Positions 16,858 through 25,839 of a DNA stretch of 64,000 bases are shown here, piece by piece (position 1 is the first letter of the stretch; each line of letters opens with the position of its first letter). The DNA is taken from assembly GCF_048263965.1 (NCBI RefSeq), contig NZ_JBLXDO010000023.1, forward strand, positions 1 to 64,000, read 5' to 3'. Under the pieces are notes generated by a model. That model saw only the letters and a program-made list of their open reading frames with translations. It was not told where the DNA came from and made no database searches. The translations under genes were made by a program, and so were the position numbers. The stretch comes from Ferrimonas sp048263965 (lineage in GTDB: Bacteria > Pseudomonadota > Gammaproteobacteria > Enterobacterales > Shewanellaceae).

Positions 16858-18399
16858 TTACCAGGTTTGAGTCGCTACGAACTTGTCCAGAGCAGCTTGC
16901 AGCTGAGATTCGATGTCGGAGTTGTAGTCTCCGGAATCGTTGATCAGCTTCAGCAGGTCAGCATGTTCGGCGTTCACGTAGGAGAGCAGAGCCGCTTCGA
17001 AGTCACCAATCTTGTTAACTGGTACGGAAGACAGGAAGCCTTTCTCTGCAGAGAAGATGACAACGGCCTGGTCAGCCACGCTCAGAGGCGCGTACTGCTT
17101 CTGCTTCATCAGCTCGGTAACGCGCTCACCATGCTCCAGCTGGGCACGGGTGGCGTCATCCAGGTCAGATGAGAACTGAGCAAAGGCCGCCAGTTCGCGG
17201 TACTGTGCCAGTGCGGTACGAATACCACCGGACAGCTTCTTGATGATCTTGGTCTGCGCGGAACCACCTACACGGGATACGGAGATACCGGGGTTTACCG
17301 CAGGACGCAGGCCGGCGTTAAACAGATCGGTTTCCAGGAAGATCTGACCATCGGTAATGGAGATCACGTTGGTAGGTACGAACGCAGATACGTCACCAGC
17401 CTGGGTTTCAATGATTGGCAGAGCGGTCAGAGAGCCGGTCTGTCCTTTCACTTCACCGTTGGTGAAACGCTCAACATAGTTGGCGTTTACGCGGGCTGCA
17501 CGCTCCAGCAGACGGCTGTGGAGGTAGAATACGTCACCAGGGAAGGCTTCACGGCCTGGGGGACGACGCAGCAGCAGGGAGATCTGACGATAAGCTACGG
17601 CCTGCTTGGACAGGTCATCGTAGATGATCAGAGAATCTTCACCGCGGTCACGGAAGAACTCACCCATGGTACAACCGGAGTAGGGAGCCAGGTACTGCAG
17701 AGCAGCCGCTTCAGAAGCGGAGGCAACCACTACGATGGTGTTCTTCAGGGCATCGTGCTCTTCCAGCTTGCGCACTACGTTGGCGATGGTGGAGGCCTTC
17801 TGGCCAATCGCAACGTACACACACTTAATGCCGGAGTCTTTCTGGTTGATGATGGCGTCAACGGCCATCGCAGTCTTACCAGTCTGACGGTCACCGATGA
17901 TCAGTTCACGCTGGCCACGACCGATTGGGATCATGGAGTCAACGGACTTATAACCGGTTTGTACAGGCTGAGATACAGACTGACGGTCAATTACACCGGG
18001 AGCAATTACTTCAACGGGGCCGAAGCCTTCGGCCTCAATAGGACCTTTACCGTCGATGGGCTCACCCAGGGTGTTAACCACACGGCCCAGCAGACCGCGG
18101 CCAACTGGCACTTCTAGAATACGGCCAGTGGACTTAACTTTTACGCCCTCAGCCAGATCGGCGTAAGGACCCATTACTACCGCACCTACGGAGTCACGCT
18201 CCAGGTTAAGTGCGATTGCGTAACGGTTGCCAGGAAGCTCAATCATTTCACCCTGCATCACGTCGGCCAGGCCGTGGATGCGGATAATACCGTCGCTTAC
18301 AGATACGATGGTACCTTCGTTGCGAGCTTCGTTGACAACATTGAACTTCTCAATTCTCTGTTTGATCAGTTCACTGATTTCGGTTGAATTCAGTTGCAT
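16858..18399 (-). CDS. atpA: F1F0 ATP synthase alpha subunit
   Basis: Non-catalytic nucleotide-binding subunit of F1, 513 residues as in E. coli. It shows Walker A GDRQTGKT, LIIYDDLSKQAVAYR, the arginine-finger region PAVNPGISVSRVGGSAQ, and the N-terminal INATPases beta-barrel. It lies 13 bases after atpH. Confidence 0.99.
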   Translation of the reverse strand: MQLNSTEISELIKQRIEKFNVVNEARNEGTIVSVSDGIIRIHGLADVMQGEMIELPGNRYAIALNLERDSVGAVVMGPYADLAEGVKVKSTGRILEVPVGRGLLGRVVNTLGEPIDGKGPIEAEGFGPVEVIAPGVIDRQSVSQPVQTGYKSVDSMIPIGRGQRELIIGDRQTGKTAMAVDAIINQKDSGIKCVYVAIGQKASTIANVVRKLEEHDALKNTIVVVASASEAAALQYLAPYSGCTMGEFFRDRGEDSLIIYDDLSKQAVAYRQISLLLRRPPGREAFPGDVFYLHSRLLERAARVNANYVERFTNGEVKGQTGSLTALPIIETQAGDVSAFVPTNVISITDGQIFLETDLFNAGLRPAVNPGISVSRVGGSAQTKIIKKLSGGIRTALAQYRELAAFAQFSSDLDDATRAQLEHGERVTELMKQKQYAPLSVADQAVVIFSAEKGFLSSVPVNKIGDFEAALLSYVNAEHADLLKLINDSGDYNSDIESQLQAALDKFVATQTW

Positions 18400-18412
18400 G
18401 CTTAAATCCCCG

Positions 18413-18946
18413 TTAGGATTGCAGCGTATCGGCCATGCGGTTTAATTTACCGCGAACCGAGCCATCAATGACCAAGTCACCAGCGTTGATAACAACACCA
18501 GCAATTAGCTGCGGATCAACAGTGCAGTTCAGCTTTACCTTGCGCTCGAGACGTTTCTCTAGAGACTCGGCAATCTTCTGCTTCTGTTCGTCACTAAGTT
18601 CTGTTGCGGAAACCACATCGGCCTCCACCAGGCTTGCTTGCTCATCGGCCATCTGTTTAAACAGAGTGGCAACCTGAGGCAGAACAGCCAGACGACCATT
18701 CTCAGCCATCACCTTCACCAGGTTCTGGCCAAACTCGTCGAGGTTCTCATCGCAGACCTTGATAAAGATCTCCGCGAGTTGATCGACGGCAATGGCGCCA
18801 TTCAACAGCTCAGCAATCGCATCGTTCTGAGCTACCGCGGCAGCAAAGTCCAATTGGCCCTGCCACTTGTCGATAGCCTGATGCTCCGCTGCAAACTCAA
18901 AGGCAGCTTTGGCATAGGGGCGTGCAACAGTAGTCAGTTCAGACAT
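18413..18946 (-). CDS. atpH: F1F0 ATP synthase delta subunit
   Basis: Peripheral stalk protein joining the b dimer to the top of F1. The 177-residue sequence has the family start TVARPYAKAAFEFA and ends with GVVINAGDLVIDGSVRGKLNRM, the C-terminal delta signature. Spacing to atpF is 15 bases. Confidence 0.97.
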   Translation of the reverse strand: MSELTTVARPYAKAAFEFAAEHQAIDKWQGQLDFAAAVAQNDAIAELLNGAIAVDQLAEIFIKVCDENLDEFGQNLVKVMAENGRLAVLPQVATLFKQMADEQASLVEADVVSATELSDEQKQKIAESLEKRLERKVKLNCTVDPQLIAGVVINAGDLVIDGSVRGKLNRMADTLQS

Positions 18947-18961
18947 ATGCCCTCTCCCCTG

Positions 18962-19432
18962 TTAAAGCTCCGCAGCCAATTTCTCAACGATGTCGCTATG
19001 CGCGTCAACGTCGATGGAACGCTCAATAATCTTCTCAGCACCGGCGACGGCCAGAACAGCAACCTGCTTACGCAGAGCTTCTTTGGCACGGTTACGCTCG
19101 GCTTCGATTTCGGCTTGGCCCTGAGCGATGATCTTGGCACGCTCGGCTTCCGCCTCAACTTTAGCTTCGTCGACAATTTGCGCTTTACGCTTGTTTGCTT
19201 GCTCAATGATCTCACCGGCTTGCACTTTGGCGTCTTTCAGCTGATCGCTGATTTTTGCCTGTGCCAGCTCGAGATCCTTGGAAGCTCGGTCAGCGTTTGA
19301 CAGGCCATCCGCGATTGCCTTCTGTCGTTCTTCGATGGCAGCCATCAAAGGTGGCCACACATACTTCATGCAGAACCAGACGAAGACAATAAAGGCGATG
19401 GTCTGACCGATAAAAGTCGCGTTGAGATTCAC
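18962..19432 (-). CDS. atpF: F1F0 ATP synthase subunit b
   Basis: Peripheral stalk subunit of F0. The 156-residue protein starts MNLNATFIGQTIAF, has one N-terminal membrane helix (about 5-25) and then a long charged, alanine-rich coiled coil. The start codon is GTG, preceded by GAGGAG at good spacing. Length equals that of the E. coli protein. Confidence 0.97.
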   Translation of the reverse strand: MNLNATFIGQTIAFIVFVWFCMKYVWPPLMAAIEERQKAIADGLSNADRASKDLELAQAKISDQLKDAKVQAGEIIEQANKRKAQIVDEAKVEAEAERAKIIAQGQAEIEAERNRAKEALRKQVAVLAVAGAEKIIERSIDVDAHSDIVEKLAAEL

Positions 19433-19509
19433 AACGGCTCCTCCTCAAAACCCATTCAAAGTCGGCTCCGGGTATCCGGAACTCCAAGACATTGGATTAA
19501 AGGGTCGCC

Positions 19510-19731
19510 TTAAACACCAACAACGAACAGGATGTACAGACCAATACCTACACCGATCATAGGTACCGCATCCAGCAGACCGGCCATGATGAACATCTTG
19601 GTTTGCAGGGCAGGGGTCATTTCAGGCTGACGACCAACGCTCTCCAGGAACTTACCACCCAGCAGACCGAAACCAATAGCAGTACCCAGAGCACCCAGGC
19701 CAATCAGCAGAGCAACAGCAATAGCAGTCAT
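19510..19731 (-). CDS. atpE: F1F0 ATP synthase subunit c (ring)
   Basis: Ring-forming proteolipid, 73 residues in two membrane helices joined by the polar loop RQPE. The proton-binding carboxylate is the Asp in GLLDAVPMI of helix 2, and the residues around it do not show the Na+-binding pattern, so H+ coupling is expected. The N-terminus is about six residues shorter than in E. coli. Long gaps on both sides (43 and 77 bases) are usual for this highly translated gene. Confidence 0.97.
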   Translation of the reverse strand: MTAIAVALLIGLGALGTAIGFGLLGGKFLESVGRQPEMTPALQTKMFIMAGLLDAVPMIGVGIGLYILFVVGV

Positions 19732-19774
19732 CGTATTCTCCAGTTTCTCTTAATTTGTTACTTAGTCTTAAAAA

Positions 19775-20584
19775 TTAATGATCTTCATGAGCCATGCTGA
19801 GGTACACAATAGTCAGCATCATGAAGATAAACGCCTGCAATGTAATCACCAGGATGTGGAAGATCGCCCACGCCAGCTGCGCAAAGCCGCCGAGCGCGCC
19901 GATAGCCACGTTACCGGTGTACATAAGAGCAATAAGAATAAAGATCAGCTCACCTGCATACATGTTACCGAACAGACGAAGGCCCAGAGACACAGGTTTA
20001 GAGATCAGTCCTACAATCTCAAGCAGGAAGTTAAAAGGAATCATTAACTTGTTGTTAAACGGCTGGAGCGTCAACTCCTTAACGAACCCGGACACGCCTT
20101 TCACCTTGATGCTGTAGAAGATCATCAAGAAGAAGACGCTGCAGCTCATCGCCAGAGTGATGTTCAAGTCAGTGGAGGGAACCACTTTCAGGTAGTGAAC
20201 ACCAGCGGCGCCTGCTGCTGCGGGTAGCCAATCAACCGGAATCAGATCCATCAGGTTCATCAGGAAAACCCAGACGAAGATGGTCAGAGCCAGGGGGGCG
20301 ATCAGCTTATTCTTGCCGTGGAAGGATTCCTTAACGCTGGTATCGACGAACTCAACCAGCATCTCGACGAAGCACTGGAGCTTGCCGGGAACGCCAGTAG
20401 TGGCCTTTTTACCAACGGAACGGAACAACCAAAGGAAGAAAACGCCGAGTCCAACCGAAAACAGCAATGAATCCACGTTCCAAGTCCAAAAACAGTACTC
20501 GCTCGCATCAGCGCTACAACTACCAGCGCGATACTGCAAGTTCTGCAAGTGGTGCAGAATATACTCCTGCGGATTTGCAGCCAT
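19775..20584 (-). CDS. atpB: F1F0 ATP synthase subunit a
   Basis: Membrane stator subunit with the proton half-channels. The 269-residue protein has about five to six hydrophobic helices and the essential Arg in LGLRLFGNMYAGEL. An N-terminal region with several Cys/Tyr residues (about 1-35) precedes the first helix. It follows atpI with only three bases between. Confidence 0.97.
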   Translation of the reverse strand: MAANPQEYILHHLQNLQYRAGSCSADASEYCFWTWNVDSLLFSVGLGVFFLWLFRSVGKKATTGVPGKLQCFVEMLVEFVDTSVKESFHGKNKLIAPLALTIFVWVFLMNLMDLIPVDWLPAAAGAAGVHYLKVVPSTDLNITLAMSCSVFFLMIFYSIKVKGVSGFVKELTLQPFNNKLMIPFNFLLEIVGLISKPVSLGLRLFGNMYAGELIFILIALMYTGNVAIGALGGFAQLAWAIFHILVITLQAFIFMMLTIVYLSMAHEDH

Positions 20585-20587
20585 GAT

Positions 20588-21004
20588 TCATCCCAAATGT
20601 TTTCGTTGAAACAACAAAGGTGCCATCCATAACACCATGAGGGCGGAAATGTAGCAGCCAAAAACGGCCCTAGGGTCAGATTTAACTACCGCAAATGCCA
20701 GCACAAACAGCGTTACGGTCAGCATCAGCTTAATCGCTTCTCCCCGGTAGAAGGCGTTAACCATGCTACCAGTTACCTTTTCCCACAAGCGGGAGAAGGT
20801 GAGAGTTGCGAAAACGAGGTTGGGGATAACCGCCACACTGCCGCCCATAAGGGCTGACAAGGCAAGCTGTTCTCCCCAAAGTACGAAACAAAGCGTACTG
20901 ATCAGAGCTACCACTATTGCTTGAGCGGCCACTAACCGCAGTGCGGTCATTCGGCCTTTGCGTCTGGGGTCTCGTTTCAACGCCTTGACTCCGTAATCTT
21001 TCAA
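20588..21004 (-). CDS. atpI: ATP synthase protein I
   Basis: Small membrane protein of the operon, thought to help assemble the c ring and in some bacteria to aid Mg2+ uptake. It has four hydrophobic segments (about 20-45, 50-70, 85-105 and 112-130). The first in-frame start at 21004 is a TTG without a clear ribosome-binding site. An ATG at 20950 (MTALRLVAAQ) has AAGG five bases ahead and would give 120 residues, close to E. coli AtpI, so the real start is uncertain. Confidence 0.85.
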   Translation of the reverse strand: MKDYGVKALKRDPRRKGRMTALRLVAAQAIVVALISTLCFVLWGEQLALSALMGGSVAVIPNLVFATLTFSRLWEKVTGSMVNAFYRGEAIKLMLTVTLFVLAFAVVKSDPRAVFGCYISALMVLWMAPLLFQRKHLG

Positions 21005-21046
21005 GAGAGGGTCCGAAAACCCTTAATCTGCCTAAAAGCAAGCGAA

Positions 21047-21074
21047 AGTATACCTACTTACCTTGCCGATGCAA
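21047..21074 (-). promoter_or_regulatory. atp operon promoter
   Basis: On the minus strand there is a -35 TTGCAT (21074-21069), a 16-bp spacer and a -10 TATACT (21052-21047). The predicted start near 21040 lies about 36 bases before the first possible atpI codon. No other comparably good pair is seen between 21005 and 21370. Confidence 0.65.
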
Positions 21075-21370
21075 CCAAACGGAGGTTGGAAAACTGTGAT
21101 CTCGAACGGATGCTGAAACCTTGAAAACCCTAGGCTTCTCACATGTTGGTGGGCATATTTGTTATTGATCAACAAGAGCTGGTTATAACCTGTCAAAAAC
21201 CACCCAGATCGCCACCACTACTGGCTAGGTTAATCTAATTATTGAATTCAAAAGTACAGAATTAACGGTTTTACAATGCATAAAAAATGACAAATTCTGT
21301 GAGTTGAGCGATTTTTTGCTCCTGCCTGCCGTACGAAAAAAATTTAGTTTGTGCAAATGATCACAAGCAG
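21075..21370. other. AT-rich intergenic region upstream of the atp operon
   Basis: No gene is supported in this stretch. It holds an FNR-like sequence TTGTT-ATTG-ATCAA (21159-21172, one mismatch to TTGAT-N4-ATCAA), a 10-bp palindrome GGTTATAACC (21181-21190) and a CRP-like sequence TGTGC-N6-TCACA (21350-21365). A 31-codon open frame (21143-21238) has no recognisable product. Confidence 0.4.
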
Positions 21371-21399
21371 AAAAAAACCTCCCGAAGGAGGTTTTTATG
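21371..21399 (-). terminator. Terminator after parB
   Basis: On the minus strand the stem AACCTCC/GGAGGTT is closed by a TTCG tetraloop (21377-21394) and followed by a run of Ts. It starts a few bases past the parB stop. Confidence 0.85.
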
Positions 21400-21400
21400 G

Positions 21401-22312
21401 CTAGCTTTCCAGAACGCGACTTATGATCCCGTCTAATTGGTCGAGGCTGTCATAGCTGATCACCAGCTTTCCCTTGCCCTTACTGCCTTGCTGGATGGCG
21501 ACCTGGGCACCGAGACGGTCGGTTAACTCGTTTCTCAGGCGGGTCACATCCGGATCCTCCACCTTGAGTGGTTTCACCGGTTTGGGCTCGAGTTGCTTGC
21601 TGACCAGCTTTTCGGTTTCACGAACCGTCATCCCTTTGGCCACCACGGCTCGGGCCGCCAGTGTCTGGGCATCACCGTCCAGGCTGAGTAGGGCCCGGGC
21701 ATGACCCATCTCGATGTCCCCATGCTCCAGCAGGATCTTCACCTCGTCGTTGAGGTTGTTCAGCCTGAGCAGGTTGGTCACCGTGGTTCGGGACTTGCCT
21801 ACCGCTTCAGCCACCTCGGCGTGGGTCATATCAAACTCGTCAGCCAGGCGCTGCAGGGCAATGGCCTCCTCCATGGCGTTGAGGTTTTCGCGCTGAATGT
21901 TCTCAATCAGGGCGATGGCCACGGCGGCTTCGTCGGCCACCGGCTTGATGATGCAGGGGATGGTATCCAGACCGGCGATCTGGGAAGCACGCCAGCGACG
22001 CTCGCCCGCCAGGATCTCATACTGACCGGCGTCGATGGGACGAACCACCACAGGCTGGAGTACCCCCTGGCGACGAATGGATTCCGCCAGCTCCTCCAGG
22101 GCCTCTTCGGACATATCCCGACGAGGCTGATAGATGCCGCGCTGCAGCAGCTCCAGCCTCAGGTGCACCAAAGACCCATCCTGCTGAATCTGGGCTACCG
22201 GCTCCGGACGGGGGGCGCTCTGCGCCTGCTGCTCCCGCTTCTCCACCACAGATCGGCTGGTTCCCAACAGGGCATCCAGTCCCTTGCCTAATCCGCGCTT
22301 CTTAGCTGACAT
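21401..22312 (-). CDS. parB: chromosome partitioning protein ParB
   Basis: CTP-dependent DNA clamp that loads at parS and helps segregate the origin. The 303-residue protein has a basic N-terminal tail (KKRGLGKGLDALLG) likely to bind ParA, and the ParB/Srx domain with IYQPRRDM and GERRWRA, which form the CTP pocket. It then has a helix-turn-helix (EVAEAVGKSRTTVTNLLRL) and a C-terminal dimerisation domain. It directly follows parA. Five matching parS sites occur in the window. Confidence 0.97.
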   Translation of the reverse strand: MSAKKRGLGKGLDALLGTSRSVVEKREQQAQSAPRPEPVAQIQQDGSLVHLRLELLQRGIYQPRRDMSEEALEELAESIRRQGVLQPVVVRPIDAGQYEILAGERRWRASQIAGLDTIPCIIKPVADEAAVAIALIENIQRENLNAMEEAIALQRLADEFDMTHAEVAEAVGKSRTTVTNLLRLNNLNDEVKILLEHGDIEMGHARALLSLDGDAQTLAARAVVAKGMTVRETEKLVSKQLEPKPVKPLKVEDPDVTRLRNELTDRLGAQVAIQQGSKGKGKLVISYDSLDQLDGIISRVLES

Positions 22313-22321
22313 GCTTTCCCC

Positions 22322-23113
22322 TTAAACCTCTTCGGTGACCGGCTCGTTGCGTTCGGCGCGACGCAACATCTCTCCGGCCAGTGCCAGGTACGCCTTGGCG
22401 CCGGCACTGCTCTTGTCGTAATAGATGGCAGGCGCCCCAAAGCTGGGGGCCTCGGCCAGTCGCACATTGCGCGGAATCACGGTGCGGTACACCTTCTCGC
22501 CAAAGTGCTGTTTCAGCTGATCGGACACATCATTGGCCAGGCGATTACGCGGGTCGTACATGGTCCGCAGGATCCCCTCGATCACCAGATCGGGGTTCAC
22601 TACCGCCGCCAGCTTGGTGATGGTGTCAATGAGGGCCGTTAGCCCTTCCAGGGCGTAGTATTCGCACTGCATGGGCACCAGCACCGAATCGGCGGCCCCC
22701 ATGGCGTTCACCGTCAGCATGTTCAGTGATGGCGGGCAGTCGATGAAGATGAAATCGTACTGGTCCTTCACCGACTCCAGGGAGTTACGCAGACGAACCT
22801 CCCGGGCAAAGAACTCCATCAGCTTGATTTCAGCGGCCGTCACGTCGGCGTTGGCGGCAATCAGGTCGTACTTGCCACTGGTATCGCGAACGATCACCTG
22901 TTCGGCCGGGGTCTCCTCCACCAGCAGGTCGTAGGCGCTGTACTCCACCTCGTACTTGTCCACACCACTGCCCATGGTGGCATTCCCCTGGGGATCGAGA
23001 TCCACCAGCAGCACCTTGCGACGGGTGGCGGCCAGGGAGGCGGCCAGGTTGACACAGGTGGTGGTCTTACCGACTCCACCCTTCTGGTTGGCTACCGCAA
23101 TCACTCTTGCCAT
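22322..23113 (-). CDS. parA: chromosome partitioning ATPase ParA
   Basis: Deviant Walker ATPase that moves ParB-bound origins along the nucleoid. The 263-residue protein starts MARVIAVANQKGGVGKTT, with the signature Lys of the deviant Walker A. Walker A' (LLVDLDPQGNAT) and Walker B (FIFIDCPPSL) follow. It has no N-terminal DNA-binding extension, as expected for chromosomal ParA. It lies nine bases upstream of parB and 18 after rsmG. Confidence 0.97.
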   Translation of the reverse strand: MARVIAVANQKGGVGKTTTCVNLAASLAATRRKVLLVDLDPQGNATMGSGVDKYEVEYSAYDLLVEETPAEQVIVRDTSGKYDLIAANADVTAAEIKLMEFFAREVRLRNSLESVKDQYDFIFIDCPPSLNMLTVNAMGAADSVLVPMQCEYYALEGLTALIDTITKLAAVVNPDLVIEGILRTMYDPRNRLANDVSDQLKQHFGEKVYRTVIPRNVRLAEAPSFGAPAIYYDKSSAGAKAYLALAGEMLRRAERNEPVTEEV

Positions 23114-23131
23114 CGACTGTTCCCCAAAAAT

Positions 23132-23755
23132 CTACGAATGGTTTTTGACAAATACCAGGTGACGCTGGGCATCCAGTTCAGGCACATGCAGCGCCTGCTG
23201 GCCCAGAATCTCGAACCCTGTTGGAATGGCTGCCAGCTCTTCAGCGTCCAGCTGCCCCTTCAGTGCGTAGAACCGTCCTTGCGGAGCGGGCAGGTGATGA
23301 CACCACTCCAGCATGTCGGACAGGGAGGCGAAGGCGCGACTGAGCACTCCATCAAAGCCCTGTTCCGGCTGATACTCCTCCACCCGACTCTGCACCGGAG
23401 TGACGTTCTCCAGCCCCAGAGTATGCACTACGGTTCGAATGAAACGAATTCGCTTGCCCAGGCTGTCCAGGAGGACAAAGGATTTGTCCGGATTGCAGAT
23501 CGCCAGAGGCAAACCAGGTAATCCGGGACCAGTACCTACATCGATGAAACGCTCACCCTGAAGATGGGGGCCTACCACCACGCTGTCCATGATGTGACGT
23601 ACCAGCATCTCCTGGGGGTCACGGACCGAGGTGAGGTTATAGGCTTTGTTCCATTTGTTCAGCAGCTCGACCAGTTGCACAAGCTGACCCATCTGCTTAT
23701 CGCTGAGCTGCAGATCGGTTTGCGCCACCAGTTCGGCCAGCCTTGTGGCTAACAC
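23132..23755 (-). CDS. rsmG: 16S rRNA (guanine527-N7)-methyltransferase
   Basis: RsmG methylates G527 of 16S rRNA with SAM. The 207 residues match E. coli in length. The SAM-binding loop is FIDVGTGPGLPGLPLAI, and the N-terminal NKWNKAYNLTSVRDP segment is characteristic. The start is GTG (23755-23753) with AAGG upstream. It is 84 bases after mnmG, past a GC-rich hairpin. Confidence 0.96.
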   Translation of the reverse strand: MLATRLAELVAQTDLQLSDKQMGQLVQLVELLNKWNKAYNLTSVRDPQEMLVRHIMDSVVVGPHLQGERFIDVGTGPGLPGLPLAICNPDKSFVLLDSLGKRIRFIRTVVHTLGLENVTPVQSRVEEYQPEQGFDGVLSRAFASLSDMLEWCHHLPAPQGRFYALKGQLDAEELAAIPTGFEILGQQALHVPELDAQRHLVFVKNHS

Positions 23756-23809
23756 GTGTAGGTACCTTCAGATTTGGAAAATAGAGAATAGGGTATTATG
23801 CGGTGATGA

Positions 23810-23830
23810 GCGGGGCTTGGAAAGCCCCGC
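23810..23830 (-). other. GC-rich hairpin between mnmG and rsmG
   Basis: Stem GCGGGGCTT/AAGCCCCGC with a three-base loop, just after the mnmG stop. The minus-strand sequence after it (TCATCACC) lacks a T-run. It is therefore more likely an attenuator, an mRNA 3' stabiliser or a Rho-dependent element than a full intrinsic terminator. Confidence 0.5.
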
Positions 23831-23839
23831 GTTTGGCGG

Positions 23840-25729
23840 TTATGCGGTTTTTCGCAGCAGACCGTGTTTTTTGAGATATACCAGCAGCAGCGAGATGGCT
23901 GCGGGAGTGATGCCGGAGATGCGGGAAGCGGCCCCCAGGGTTTCGGGCTTGTGCTCCTTGAGCTTGGCGACCACCTCGTTGGAGAGGCCGGACACCTGGC
24001 TGAAATCCATGTCTTCCGGAAGCAGGGTCTGCTCATTGCGCTGGGCCTTGGCAATCTCGTCCTTCTGACGCTCGATGTATCCAGCGTACTTGATCTGAAT
24101 CTCCACCTGTTCTGCGGCTTTGAGATCCTCCAGGCCTGGACCGAGATCCGTCACCTGCATCAGTTGACCATAGGTCAGTTCAGGACGTCGAATCAGCTCT
24201 TCCAGGTTGGCCTCCCGGGACAGGGGGGTTTTCAACTGAGGGTTGAGTTCCTCCGCCTGGATACCGGTTTTCTGCACATAGGTGGCGCGCAGACGCTGTT
24301 TCTCCTGCTCAATGGCCTCCACCTTGTGGTTGAACGCAGCCCAACGTTCATCATCCACCAGCCCCAGTTCGCGCCCCTCGGGGGTCAGGCGCAGATCCGC
24401 ATTGTCTTCACGCAGAAGCAGGCGGTATTCGGCGCGGGAAGTGAACATCCGGTAGGGCTCTTTGGTGCCCAGAGTGGAAAGGTCATCCACCAGAACGCCC
24501 AGATAGGCTTGGTCACGCTTAGGAGACCAGGGCTTACGCTCCTGCACCATCAGCGCAGCATTGGTGCCTGCCAGCAGCCCCTGGGCACCCGCCTCTTCGT
24601 AACCCGTGGTGCCGTTGATCTGTCCCGCAAAGAACAGCCCCTCGATAAAGCGGGTTTCCAGGCTGGATTTCAGGTCCCTGGGATCGAAGAAGTCGTACTC
24701 GATGGCATAGCCGGGACGCAGGATCTCCGCCTTCTCGAAGCCATGGATGGAGCGGATCAGTTTCAGCTGAACATCGAAGGGCAGGGAGGTAGAGATGCCA
24801 TTGGGGTAGATCTCTATGTTGTTCAGTCCTTCAGGCTCGACAAAGATCTGATGGCTGTTCTTGTCTGCAAAACGCATCACCTTGTCTTCGATGGAGGGGC
24901 AGTAGCGAGGGCCCACCCCTTCAATCACCCCGGCATACATGGGGCTGCGATCCAGGTTGGATCGGATGATCTCATGGGTCTGCTCATTGGTGTGAGTGAT
25001 GAAACAGGAGATCTGACGAGGGTGCTCTTCCGCCTTGCCGATGAAAGACACCGTAGGGATGGGGGTATCCCCAGGCTGCTCCTGCATCACATCGAAGTTC
25101 AGGGTGCGGCTGTCCAGACGAGCAGGGGTTCCGGTCTTCAGGCGATCGACCCGGAAAGGCAGTTCGCGTAAGCGACGCGCCAGGGCATTGGATGGAGGAT
25201 CGCCAGCACGGCCTCCCTGATAGTGATCCAGACCAATGTGGATCTGGCCACCCAGGAAGGTGCCCACGGTCAGCACGATGCTGCGGGCATCGAAACGGAC
25301 CCCCGCCTGGGTGATCACCCCAACCACGCGATCCTGTTCCACCACCAGATCATCCACCGCTTGTTGGAATACGGTGAGATTGGGCTGGGCAAACAGGATG
25401 TTTTGAATGGCCTGACGATACAGGGCACGGTCAGTCTGGGCACGGGTAGCTCGTACAGCTGGGCCTTTGGAGGCATTCAATGTACGGAACTGGATCCCGG
25501 CGCGATCGGTGGCGCGAGCCATGGCACCACCCAGGGCATCGATCTCTTTGACCAGATGGCCTTTACCAATGCCTCCGATGGCGGGGTTGCAGGACATCTG
25601 ACCCAGGGTGTCCAGATTGTGGGTGAGGAGCAGAGTCCTTACTCCCATGCGGGCACTGGCCAGTGCGGCCTCGGTGCCGGCGTGACCACCACCTACAACA
25701 ATGACGTCATATTGATCCTGAGACTGCAT
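23840..25729 (-). CDS. mnmG: tRNA U34 carboxymethylaminomethyl-modifying FAD protein MnmG (GidA)
   Basis: MnmG works with MnmE to modify the wobble uridine of several tRNAs. With the ATG at 25729 (AAGG five bases ahead) the protein is 629 residues, the same as E. coli. A GTG at 25753 would add eight. Motifs are the FAD Rossmann GGGHAGTEAALASARMG, SCNPAIGGIGKGHL, GRAGDPPSNALA and the C-terminal helical domain. It borders oriC, as in most gammaproteobacteria, and is transcribed away from it. Confidence 0.97.
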   Translation of the reverse strand: MQSQDQYDVIVVGGGHAGTEAALASARMGVRTLLLTHNLDTLGQMSCNPAIGGIGKGHLVKEIDALGGAMARATDRAGIQFRTLNASKGPAVRATRAQTDRALYRQAIQNILFAQPNLTVFQQAVDDLVVEQDRVVGVITQAGVRFDARSIVLTVGTFLGGQIHIGLDHYQGGRAGDPPSNALARRLRELPFRVDRLKTGTPARLDSRTLNFDVMQEQPGDTPIPTVSFIGKAEEHPRQISCFITHTNEQTHEIIRSNLDRSPMYAGVIEGVGPRYCPSIEDKVMRFADKNSHQIFVEPEGLNNIEIYPNGISTSLPFDVQLKLIRSIHGFEKAEILRPGYAIEYDFFDPRDLKSSLETRFIEGLFFAGQINGTTGYEEAGAQGLLAGTNAALMVQERKPWSPKRDQAYLGVLVDDLSTLGTKEPYRMFTSRAEYRLLLREDNADLRLTPEGRELGLVDDERWAAFNHKVEAIEQEKQRLRATYVQKTGIQAEELNPQLKTPLSREANLEELIRRPELTYGQLMQVTDLGPGLEDLKAAEQVEIQIKYAGYIERQKDEIAKAQRNEQTLLPEDMDFSQVSGLSNEVVAKLKEHKPETLGAASRISGITPAAISLLLVYLKKHGLLRKTA

Positions 25730-25774
25730 CTGCCTTACTACCCCTTTAGTCACTCAGCCTGGAAAAAGCGCGAC

Positions 25775-25783
25775 ATTCTAGCA
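25775..25783 (-). promoter_or_regulatory. mnmG promoter (extended -10)
   Basis: On the minus strand an extended -10, TGCTAGAAT, lies about 45 bases before the mnmG ATG at the edge of oriC. It corresponds in position to the E. coli gid promoter, whose transcription affects origin firing. No good -35 is visible. Confidence 0.55.
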
Positions 25784-25839
25784 TTGCCAGAAGCGGAGAT
25801 AAATGGTCATTTTTTAGTCTCGGCGATCAGGCTGACGAC

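Noticed and set aside
21143..21238. 31-codon open frame upstream of the atp operon
   Set aside because: No ribosome-binding site of note, no domain and an AT-rich setting; chance frame.
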